Shown: piece by piece, positions 1 through 5,550 of the stretch
Position numbering within the stretch: the stretch's first letter is position 1
How the letters are laid out: each line of letters opens with the position of its first letter
NCBI GenBank assembly: GCA_028679985.1
Contig: JAJRAH010000069.1
Coordinates: 1 to 6,211 of the forward strand
DNA: 6,211 bases
Reading direction: 5' to 3'
Source: Methanomassiliicoccales archaeon
GTDB lineage: Archaea > Thermoplasmatota > Thermoplasmata > Methanomassiliicoccales > JACIVX01
Notes under the pieces: generated by a model
The model's database searches: none
The model's input: the letters and a program-made list of their open reading frames with translations, nothing else
What the model was told of the DNA's origin: nothing
Translations under genes and position numbers: made by a program

Positions 1-404
1 GACTCGTAGGAAAGGCGTTCGCGGTCAGGCTTGTCCAGATGGGACTCAATGTGCACTTCATCGGCGAGACGACAACGCCGATCGTCGAAACAAGCGATCT
101 CGTCATAATCGTCTCGAACACCGGTGAGACGATGTCCGCAGTCCAGACCGCCAACATTGTGAGGAGAGTCGGGGCGAAAGTAGTCTCGATAACATCGAAT
201 ATGCATTCCAAGCTCGCTCAGGCATCCAGCATATCCTTGGAGTTGCCGACGATGAAGGACGAGCAGCGAAGGAAGATCGCTCCTCTAGGCACCCTGTTTG
301 AGGACTCGACTTTTCTCCTATTCGACTCGATGGTTCCGGTCATCATGGCTCGGTTGGGTCAGAGCGAAGCGTCAATGCGCAGGCGCCATGCTATTTGGGT
401 CTGA
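1..404 (+). CDS. hxlB: 6-phospho-3-hexuloisomerase (PHI), 5' partial
   Basis: This is a SIS-domain sugar-phosphate isomerase that interconverts 3-hexulose 6-phosphate and fructose 6-phosphate in the ribulose monophosphate pathway. In archaea the pathway often runs toward ribulose 5-phosphate, giving pentoses and releasing formaldehyde. The reading frame is open from base 3; 133 codons are visible and roughly 50 N-terminal residues lie outside the window, judging by the usual length near 180-190. Visible family marks, in order, are LVGKAFAVRL, the GETTTP segment, SNTGET (the phosphosugar-binding SIS loop, more often SGSGET in this family), PLGTLFE with its conserved Glu (codon at 300), and the terminal MRRRHA with the conserved His (codon at 387). 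Most relatives end in RHA-x-LE; here it is RHAIWV. The final 33 bases overlap the opposing JAMM gene. A different SIS isomerase is possible but unlikely because of the PLGTLFE plus RHA pair. Confidence 0.9.
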   Translation, partial: LVGKAFAVRLVQMGLNVHFIGETTTPIVETSDLVIIVSNTGETMSAVQTANIVRRVGAKVVSITSNMHSKLAQASSISLELPTMKDEQRRKIAPLGTLFEDSTFLLFDSMVPVIMARLGQSEASMRRRHAIWV

Positions 405-1034
405 GCGCAGCATCCTTCTGCGCACCGTCGTCCCGTGGTAAGGGTTCTCGTATTCGTCCCAGTAGACTGCAAAATCCCTGGCGCGTATCGTGCCCTGATC
501 CAAGTAGTAGACTTCTATCTCCCTCGATATCGGGTCGATGACGAGCGCGTTGTGCAACGGCAAGTCGAACAGGGTTTGTTGGGTGACAATATCCGTCGAG
601 GACATGAAGCACTTGTGACCGGGATGAGAATGGTACCATCCGACGATGACGTAGTCGAAACCCGTTCCGTCCAGCGAATCGAACAGCTTCTCAAACGACT
701 CTCGATGGAATCGGACGTGCACGGATGATGCCTCCAGGTCGGTCGTAGCGACGTCCCTGACCATCGCGTATCGTCTTCCGTTGAAAGTGTATATCCCGCC
801 GAGCATCAGCCCCATAACCTCGCGTTTCGTATCAGCGTTCTTGACCGCATGGTTACGAATCTTCTCCTCGGCCAACTTCGACAGATACAATTCAAAACCT
901 ACCCCCCGCAGCTTGCTGTACCTTCCCAAGGCATCTTCCTTCAGCCATTTGTGCGCTGCCTGTCTTTCCTGGGGGGGAGGCTCCCGTTCTTCCGTTCTGA
1001 CGTCTTCCCCGCTTAGAATCGACGGAGGCCTCAT
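372..1034 (-). CDS. Rpn11/CSN5-type JAMM (MPN+) metalloisopeptidase of the Ubl cluster
   Basis: This 220-residue protein is a predicted zinc isopeptidase that removes the ubiquitin-like protein from targets. The full MPN+ motif is visible: catalytic E72 (REVMGLMLGG), zinc ligands H135 and H137 in GWYHSHPG, then S145 and D148. Spacing and surrounding residues, including C142 and the following TQQ, match proteasomal Rpn11 and COP9 CSN5 rather than the shorter bacterial JAB types. A VIDP segment near residues 165-168 also fits Rpn11. Before the domain lie about 45 charged, proline-containing residues (EREPPPQER) that look flexible; after it is a tail of about 30 residues. The ATG start overlaps the E2 stop as ATGA, which implies translational coupling and supports this start. 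The 3' end runs 33 bases into the opposing hexuloisomerase gene. The family assignment is firm; the substrate is inferred from the neighbours. Confidence 0.93.
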   Translation of the reverse strand: MRPPSILSGEDVRTEEREPPPQERQAAHKWLKEDALGRYSKLRGVGFELYLSKLAEEKIRNHAVKNADTKREVMGLMLGGIYTFNGRRYAMVRDVATTDLEASSVHVRFHRESFEKLFDSLDGTGFDYVIVGWYHSHPGHKCFMSSTDIVTQQTLFDLPLHNALVIDPISREIEVYYLDQGTIRARDFAVYWDEYENPYHGTTVRRRMLRSDPNSMAPAH

Positions 1035-1540
1035 CTCGACCTCACCACCTTCGGTTGCGGGGAATACACGACTGGCGGGATTCTCTGGTGCCCGTTATTG
1101 AAGTAGTCCGCCGCGCCCGTGCAGCTCTCCGTGCCGAATGGACTGCGGGGGTTGGGATTCAGGAGAAGCGATTCTATCCCTTTGATGAAGGACAGCAGAG
1201 TGGAGTTGAAGCTCCATTCCTCCAGGAGCTTCGTGCAGAGATGTCCTCCGTCCTCGGGCATCATGATGTTTGGATGGAATATCGGGGTTCTCCAGATGAC
1301 AAGCGGCTTCTCGAAGGGATAATCTCTCGGGACAATGATCGAAAATGTGTGGCTGTATTTGATGACGACCTTGCCGTTGATCACCACGGACGCCGGGACC
1401 TTCATGAGTTCTATTTCGATGTCCATTGGGAACTTCGAGAGGCTCTCCTCCGACGTGTTCACTGGATGACCGAGATACCTGGAGCATATCGTAAGTTCGT
1501 TTCTCAATCTCGAGACGAGGATGTCGATCGGCAGGGACAA
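1031..1540 (-). CDS. E2-like (UBC-fold) ubiquitin-like conjugating enzyme
   Basis: This 169-residue protein should accept the activated ubiquitin-like protein as a thioester and transfer it to target lysines. The UBC core is plain: an N-terminal helix (about residues 6-23), the YPFEKP strand/turn (74-79), the HPN motif (H89-P90-N91), catalytic C102 in GGHLC, the conserved W109, and LLLNPNPRSP (125-134). HPN to Cys is a few residues longer than in UbcH5-type E2s. Two gate positions differ from UbcH5: Asp two after the Cys is K104, and the Asp that lowers the attacking lysine's pKa aligns with S133; Ser occurs there in some eukaryotic E2s. The C-terminal 20 residues are basic and proline-rich. 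The start is TTG at 1540, four bases after the Ubl stop, preceded by a purine-rich GAGG; the next in-frame Met (39) would remove the first helix, so TTG is preferred. It is coupled to the Ubl upstream and the JAMM gene downstream. Confidence 0.92.
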   Translation of the reverse strand: MSLPIDILVSRLRNELTICSRYLGHPVNTSEESLSKFPMDIEIELMKVPASVVINGKVVIKYSHTFSIIVPRDYPFEKPLVIWRTPIFHPNIMMPEDGGHLCTKLLEEWSFNSTLLSFIKGIESLLLNPNPRSPFGTESCTGAADYFNNGHQRIPPVVYSPQPKVVRSR

Positions 1541-1544
1541 TTCC

Positions 1545-1793
1545 TCAGCCGCCCTCGGGGTCGGGTATCAGTTCGAGCTCGTCCTGGTTTATGAGCCCGC
1601 ATTCCGTCACCGTCTGTTGACCCCTCAGCAGCCTCTTGCCCCTTCTGAGCACGTACGCCCCGGCATCCTTCTCCCAATAGCCTGCAGCGCCCTCGATTAT
1701 CTCCTCCACGGTATTCTCGCCCTCCAACTCCATGTCCACCGTGGAGCCTGTCTCCGCATTCCTTACTTTCACTCTAAGTGGCATAGTCATCAT
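1545..1793 (-). CDS. Ubiquitin-like modifier with native C-terminal Gly-Gly
   Basis: This 82-residue protein is a predicted beta-grasp modifier conjugated through its C-terminal glycine. The middle and end align by eye with ubiquitin: GKRLLRG matches ubiquitin GKQLEDG, and LELIPDPEGG matches LHLVLRLRGG. It ends exactly at G81-G82, so no protease is needed to expose the tail. Only three lysines occur, and by this alignment they sit at ubiquitin K6 (K9), K33 (K42) and K48 (K53). The hydrophobic-patch residues I44 and V70 become L49 and I76. The tail arginines R72 and R74 are replaced by acidic D78 and E80, with prolines between. It begins MMTM; the first ATG is chosen because a TATA-like element lies about 30 bases upstream. 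A role in sulfur transfer (MoaD/ThiS-like) is less likely given the adjacent E2 and JAMM genes. Confidence 0.9.
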   Translation of the reverse strand: MMTMPLRVKVRNAETGSTVDMELEGENTVEEIIEGAAGYWEKDAGAYVLRRGKRLLRGQQTVTECGLINQDELELIPDPEGG

Positions 1794-1819
1794 TTACTCG
1801 GAGCAGAAGTTGGGGAGTC

Positions 1820-1835
1820 GTAAAGGTTTCCACAA
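1820..1835 (-). promoter_or_regulatory. Possible BRE/TATA promoter for the Ubl-E2-JAMM genes
   Basis: The 93-base gap between the E1 stop and the Ubl start reads, on the minus strand, TTGTGGAAA followed by CCTTTAC. Its TATA-like centre is about 30 bases upstream of the first Ubl ATG, the same distance as for the strong TATA box of the antiporter gene, so transcripts would be leaderless or nearly so. No convincing Shine-Dalgarno sequence precedes the ATG, which agrees. The TATA match is weak; the gap may simply be transcribed from upstream. Confidence 0.35.
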
Positions 1836-1886
1836 CAGTTAGTCATGCTGATTCTCAGGAGAGAACAGCGACGCGGGGAGATTGCA

Positions 1887-2717
1887 TCAGACGATGGCAG
1901 CGGGATGCATGGGGCATAGGGGGTCCACAGAAAGCTCGAAGACTTCACAGCGATTCGTCATACCATTGTAATGCATGACGTGACGGATACAGTCATCCCT
2001 CTTGCCACTGACGATCTTCAGCGCTTCTCTGACCTCGATCGCCGCCACGACGCTGGTAGTCGTTATCTCCGCCGGCATCATCGGTTGGTAGTATGACACC
2101 TCATTGCCAGTGCAACTGTGCCTATCATCCATTATCTTGTAGTGAGTCCTGTTCATTCCGCACTGGAGGCAGGGGGAATTCGGAGGTGTAATTACTTGAA
2201 CCCTGCCGGCCATGCCGTTCGTTCCGCCGTCGATGTAGGGGATACCGAGGTGGAACGTGTGGGCGTTCAGGTGGAGCCTCGCCGCCACGTTGTCGAGGCA
2301 GCCGAACGCGATTGAGAATGACTTGAGGAGCGCGTCGTCGAGGTCCTCAATCCTCGACACAATATGCTTCACGCTGATCGCGGAATCTAGAGTTCTGGCC
2401 CTTCCGGCTAGGATCTCGGCCTTCGGTAGGCCGCTCCTCGAGTCCTCTTCTCTGAAGAAGATGCAGCGGTTCAGGTTCGATCTCACGACGCGATCCATAT
2501 CGACAATTGTAATGTTCCTGAACCCGGAAAGTACCAAATCCTTGACGACTTCGTTCCCTAGTGCACCGGCCCCGACGACCAGGCATCTTGCTTCTGATAG
2601 GGAATCCATGTCGATCCACCCGATCCTTTTGGACCGATCGAACCTGTCCTCATCGTACTGGCCCGGTTTGAGACTCTGTTGCACCGCCTTCCGAACCCTC
2701 ACGCCGGAGATAAACAC
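1887..2717 (-). CDS. E1-like (ThiF/UBA3-type) Ubl-activating enzyme
   Basis: This 276-residue cytoplasmic enzyme should adenylate the C-terminal glycine of the neighbouring Ubl and then bind it as a thioester. The ThiF Rossmann fold shows the nucleotide loop VVGAGALGN (G49, G51, G54), the acidic IVDMD (D73, D75), SNLNR with R84, LPKAE with K99, and CLDN with D142. The second half resembles UBA3 more than MoeB: YIDGGTNG (161-168), PCLQC, and RHSCTG, whose C202 aligns with the UBA3 catalytic cysteine. Probable zinc ligands are C183, C186, C268 and H271, a CxxC plus CPMH pattern in place of two CxxC pairs. There is no ubiquitin-fold domain and no second adenylation-like half, so a homodimer is likely. 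The start is GTG at 2717, 47 bases after the antiporter stop; the upstream frame closes at 2745, so no much longer form exists. MoeB/UbaA-type sulfur activation is the alternative. Confidence 0.92.
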   Translation of the reverse strand: MFISGVRVRKAVQQSLKPGQYDEDRFDRSKRIGWIDMDSLSEARCLVVGAGALGNEVVKDLVLSGFRNITIVDMDRVVRSNLNRCIFFREEDSRSGLPKAEILAGRARTLDSAISVKHIVSRIEDLDDALLKSFSIAFGCLDNVAARLHLNAHTFHLGIPYIDGGTNGMAGRVQVITPPNSPCLQCGMNRTHYKIMDDRHSCTGNEVSYYQPMMPAEITTTSVVAAIEVREALKIVSGKRDDCIRHVMHYNGMTNRCEVFELSVDPLCPMHPAAIV

Positions 2718-2764
2718 GTTGGCGTGAATCTGATCGGGTGATACTCAGGACACGAATCGACGAT

Positions 2765-3862
2765 TCAGATGTTCAGAATGACTAGCACGAAGAAGAGGAG
2801 ATAGAGCGCGCCGCCGAGCATCAGTCCGGACATGTGCAATTCCTTGTGAGTCGATCTCAAGTAGAGAATCGAAGCTGAGAGCAGTGCGATTCCTATCGAG
2901 CACGCCTGTAGGAACTGAACACCGTTCGACAGGTCTATGTGCCAATTGGTGAGCGCAATTCCGATAGTCACTGGTATGGAGCTCTGGAAGACCATGGCGC
3001 CTGTTATGTTCCCTATAGCGTAGGTGTCCTTCCTGTCTCTGATCCAGAGCACACTGTTGAACTTCTCTGGCAGCTCCGTGGCAATCGGTGCCAGTATCAG
3101 GGAAAGGATCAGGGGGCTGAGACCCACCGCTTCCGCAACCGCATTTATCTGCTCGACGAACATGTTCGCTCCCAGGATGATCGCCATCAATCCCATGATC
3201 ACCTGAGCGAAGATCAGGTAGGTGGGAGGGTCTGAGCGGTAGACCGCCTTCCTGAATGCCTCGGTCCCCGGGTCGTCCACGCGATTCGTCCGGCTCTTTC
3301 CGTTTCCATTGACCCTGCAGACGGCTTTGTGGAAGTAGAGATCTTTGACCTCGGTGTTCTCAATTGAGCATTCCCCGCGCTTGACGGTCTTGTAAGTGTA
3401 GAATATGTAGAGAGGTATCAAGGATAGACCGACGGCCCACTTGAACGGGGAGAAGTCGGGTGGAAGCAACGCCGCCAGAGCGGCTAGACTGTAGGCGATG
3501 AGGAAGAACTTCAGATCTCTTCTTATGAGCTTCCCATTGATGTGGAGCGTCCTCGTCTTCCTGCGCTTGATGAACGCGAAAACGGACACTCCGACAACGA
3601 ACAGCGCGATCGTGGATAGCATGAACGGAGCGCCAAGGATCGCCCCCACACCGATGTCGTGGCCTGCATCTCCTCCAACGAAGATTATCGCTATCAGTGG
3701 GATGAGGGTCTCCGGCATTGCCGTTCCGACGGCGGCAAGCACGCTGCCAACGCAACCCTCGGAGAGGTTATACCGCTTGCCAAGCCACTCAACTCCGTTC
3801 GTGAAGAACTCGCAGCCAACGAGGATCACAACGAAGCTGAGTATGAACTGTACGATGTCCAT
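2765..3862 (-). CDS. CaCA-superfamily cation (Na+/Ca2+-type) antiporter
   Basis: This is a multi-pass membrane exchanger expected to export calcium or a similar cation in exchange for Na+ or H+. Starting at the ATG at 3862 gives 365 residues, with about ten hydrophobic segments in two halves. The inverted alpha-repeats are clear: alpha-1 with GTAMPE (residues 46-51) and alpha-2 with ATELPE (261-266), each carrying the Pro-Glu ion-site signature; GNITGAMVFQSS follows alpha-2. A hydrophilic loop of about 50 residues (roughly 160-213) separates the halves. The frame stays open 38 codons further upstream, but that stretch is basic, non-hydrophobic and lies across the TATA box, so the 3862 start is preferred. 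The stop is 47 bases before the E1-like gene on the same strand. Ion specificity cannot be read from the sequence. Confidence 0.9.
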   Translation of the reverse strand: MDIVQFILSFVVILVGCEFFTNGVEWLGKRYNLSEGCVGSVLAAVGTAMPETLIPLIAIIFVGGDAGHDIGVGAILGAPFMLSTIALFVVGVSVFAFIKRRKTRTLHINGKLIRRDLKFFLIAYSLAALAALLPPDFSPFKWAVGLSLIPLYIFYTYKTVKRGECSIENTEVKDLYFHKAVCRVNGNGKSRTNRVDDPGTEAFRKAVYRSDPPTYLIFAQVIMGLMAIILGANMFVEQINAVAEAVGLSPLILSLILAPIATELPEKFNSVLWIRDRKDTYAIGNITGAMVFQSSIPVTIGIALTNWHIDLSNGVQFLQACSIGIALLSASILYLRSTHKELHMSGLMLGGALYLLFFVLVILNI

Positions 3863-4012
3863 TTTGAGAACCGACGATGTTTGCGCCGTATAAATAACTT
3901 TCACCTTGGTTCGGATCGGTCCGAGACGTCTCCGGTGCGTCCAATAGCGACTGCGCCAGTCTTTCGGAAGATTCATTAGCTCCTAGATTCTTCTCGCTGG
4001 CGCGGTACGCGG
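3863..4012. promoter_or_regulatory. Divergent intergenic region between antiporter and trpS
   Basis: These 150 bases separate the start codons of two divergent genes and should hold both promoters. The leftward promoter is clear and listed separately. For trpS, GGAAG followed by ATTCATTAG (about 3966-3979) is the best BRE/TATA-like candidate, roughly 35 bases upstream of the ATG, but it is weak. I see no RNA fold, T-box or inverted operator here. Confidence 0.45.
3887..3907 (-). promoter_or_regulatory. Archaeal BRE + TATA box of the antiporter gene
   Basis: On the minus strand the sequence AAGGTGAAAG (BRE-like) runs directly into TTATTTATACG (TATA box). The box centre lies about 30 bases upstream of the ATG at 3862, which places the transcript start within a few bases of that ATG. 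This supports a leaderless or very short-leader mRNA and decides the start of the antiporter gene. The E1-like gene, and possibly the whole Ubl cluster, may be read from this promoter too. Confidence 0.7.
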
Positions 4013-5131
4013 ATGAACAACGAATTCACCATCACCCCGTGGGAGGTCACGGGTGAGATCGACTACGACCTCCTGGTTGAGAGGTTCGGAACGAGGAAGA
4101 TCGATGATGCCCTTCTCGACAGGATCTCCAAGTACGGAGAGTTGCACCCACTCCTGCGCCGCGGCGTGTTCTACTCGCACCGCGACTTCGACTGGATCCT
4201 TGACATGTATGATAAGGGACAGCCGTTCGTCCTCTATACCGGTCGCGGGCCTTCCGGCCATACTCACATCGGACATCTGATCACTTGGATATTCACGAAA
4301 TACCTCCAGGACGTCTTCGGTGCGAAGCTCTACTTCCAGATGACCGACGACGAGAAGTTCCTTTTCAACGAGAACCTCACGCTGGAGGACACCCTGAAAG
4401 GCGCCTACGAGAACGCCCTCGATGTCATCGCTCTCGGATTCGATCTGAAGAAGACGAAGATCGTCGTCGACACCGAATGCATCCATACTCTGTATCCGAT
4501 CGCTCTGAAGGTCGCGAAGAGGGTGACTTTCTCCACGACGAGAGCGGTCTTCGGATTCGATAACAGTACGAACATAGGGAGCATTTTCTATACGAGCATC
4601 CAGGCGGCGCCGGCGTTTCTCGAATCCGAGATGGAAAAGCACAACGTTCCTTGTCTCATACCGTGTGGCATCGATCAGGACGCACATTTCAGAGTCGCTA
4701 GGGACGTGGCTCCGCTGCTCGGATACTACAAGCCGGCCCTCATACACAACAAGATGTTCCCCAGCCTTATGGGCTCTGATAAGATGTCATCCTCCCAGCC
4801 AGGAGCCACAATCTTCACGACCGATCCTCCCAAGGTAGTTCGTAAGAAGATCATGAACGCGTTCACCGGCGGTGCCGTTTCGGTTGAGGAGCAAAAGAAG
4901 TCCGGAGGCAAGCCGGAGGTCTGTTCGGTGTTCAAGTACCAGTACTATCTCTTTGAACCCGACGACGCCGCCGTGAACGACCTTCAGGAGCGCTGCAGAA
5001 GGGGGCAGATCATGTGCGGGGAATGCAAGAAGCTCTTGGCGGACAGGGTCGTGACCTTCCTGGAGGAGCATCAGAGGAAGAGGGAGGAGGCCCGGATCCA
5101 TCTCGAAGAGTTCTTGATGAGGGACCCCTGA
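4013..5131 (+). CDS. trpS: Tryptophanyl-tRNA synthetase (archaeal/eukaryotic type)
   Basis: This 372-residue class I aminoacyl-tRNA synthetase charges tRNA-Trp with tryptophan in the cytoplasm. The class I signatures are intact: THIGHL (H85-I-G-H88) after the GRGPSG segment, and SDKMSSS (KMSSS at 257-261). The archaeal/eukaryotic form is indicated by the N-terminal extension (about 75 residues before the Rossmann fold), the IPCGIDQDAHFRVARD segment (216-231), and the C-terminal CGECKKLLADRV anticodon-region motif (335-346). Length is normal for the archaeal family. The ATG at 4013 gives the expected N-terminus (PWEVTGEIDYDLLVERFG). Its stop shares one base with the trmO start (TGATG), so the two are cotranscribed and probably translationally coupled. 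Nothing is missing. Confidence 0.97.
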   Translation: MNNEFTITPWEVTGEIDYDLLVERFGTRKIDDALLDRISKYGELHPLLRRGVFYSHRDFDWILDMYDKGQPFVLYTGRGPSGHTHIGHLITWIFTKYLQDVFGAKLYFQMTDDEKFLFNENLTLEDTLKGAYENALDVIALGFDLKKTKIVVDTECIHTLYPIALKVAKRVTFSTTRAVFGFDNSTNIGSIFYTSIQAAPAFLESEMEKHNVPCLIPCGIDQDAHFRVARDVAPLLGYYKPALIHNKMFPSLMGSDKMSSSQPGATIFTTDPPKVVRKKIMNAFTGGAVSVEEQKKSGGKPEVCSVFKYQYYLFEPDDAAVNDLQERCRRGQIMCGECKKLLADRVVTFLEEHQRKREEARIHLEEFLMRDP

Positions 5132-5526
5132 TGAAAATAGTCCCGATCGGGTGCGTTCGCAACACCGCCGAGAACGACACAGACTTCGAGAATCTTGTAT
5201 CCGAGATCGAGATTCTGCCAGAGTTCACTGATGGTCTCTACAGAATCGAGGAGAACGAAGAGCTCGACATCATCTTCCTGTTTCACAAGTCGCCGCCATA
5301 TAAGATGACGGTGCATCCTTATCACGATACATCGCAGCCAGAGGTCGGAGTCTTCGCATCAAGAAGCCCGAAGCGTCCGAATTTCCTCGGTCTGACGAGA
5401 GTGAAGCTGCTCGGAAGGAGAGACAACCTTCTCGTAGTAAAGGGTCTCGACGCCTTCAACGGCACCCCCGTGGTAGACATAAAGCCAGCTCGCCGAAGGG
5501 ATCAAGACTGCAAAAATCACAAATAG
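5131..5526 (+). CDS. trmO: TrmO-like tRNA (t6A37) N6-methyltransferase
   Basis: This 131-residue protein belongs to the TsaA/YaeB (UPF0066) beta-barrel family, which uses S-adenosylmethionine to methylate N6-threonylcarbamoyl-A37 of tRNA to m6t6A. Visible marks are the N-terminal IVPIGCVRN, GVFASRSPKRPN (residues 73-84), LGLTRVKLL, and GLDAFNGTPVVDIKP (105-119). The usual RPNPIGLT is RPNFLGLT here, a conservative-looking change inside the SAM-binding signature. It is a stand-alone domain, shorter than the E. coli protein, which has an extra C-terminal domain; the C-terminal end after DIKP is short and basic. The ATG at 5131 overlaps the trpS stop. The frame is open upstream into trpS, but that stretch is out-of-frame trpS coding sequence and lacks family similarity. 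Neighbouring synthetase genes fit a tRNA role. Confidence 0.9.
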   Translation: MKIVPIGCVRNTAENDTDFENLVSEIEILPEFTDGLYRIEENEELDIIFLFHKSPPYKMTVHPYHDTSQPEVGVFASRSPKRPNFLGLTRVKLLGRRDNLLVVKGLDAFNGTPVVDIKPARRRDQDCKNHK

Positions 5527-5550
5527 TCAGGAAAGTCTACACCAACGGTC

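Noticed and set aside
1055..1594. Open frame of 179 codons on the plus strand across the E2 and Ubl genes
   Set aside because: It is antisense to two genes with clear family motifs and spans their junction; no recognisable domain.
1545..2717. E1-like and Ubl genes as a MoeB/MoaD or SAMP sulfur-transfer pair only
   Set aside because: The adjacent E2 with HPN and catalytic Cys and the Rpn11-type JAMM gene, plus ubiquitin-like GKRL and UBA3-like C202 segments, favour protein conjugation; a dual role is not excluded.
2257..2727. Open frame of 156 codons on the plus strand opposite the E1-like gene
   Set aside because: Ser/Arg/Leu-rich shadow composition, no motif, antisense to a well-supported gene.
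3863..3976. N-terminal extension of 38 codons for the antiporter
   Set aside because: The added residues are basic and non-hydrophobic, the strong TATA box lies inside this stretch, and the family begins with the first membrane segment right after the 3862 start.
3983..4747. Open frame of 254 codons on the minus strand opposite trpS
   Set aside because: It lies antisense to an intact synthetase, is low in hydrophobic core, rich in Arg/Glu/Val typical of a GC-rich shadow, and shows no motif.
5011..5030. CGEC cysteine pair considered as part of a RING/zinc ribbon
   Set aside because: It sits in the conserved C-terminal CGECKK segment of archaeal tryptophanyl-tRNA synthetase and has no further paired cysteines.
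5014..5130. N-terminal extension of 39 codons for TrmO inside trpS
   Set aside because: It is trpS coding sequence in another frame; the TrmO family starts with the IGxVRN segment reached directly from the ATG at 5131.
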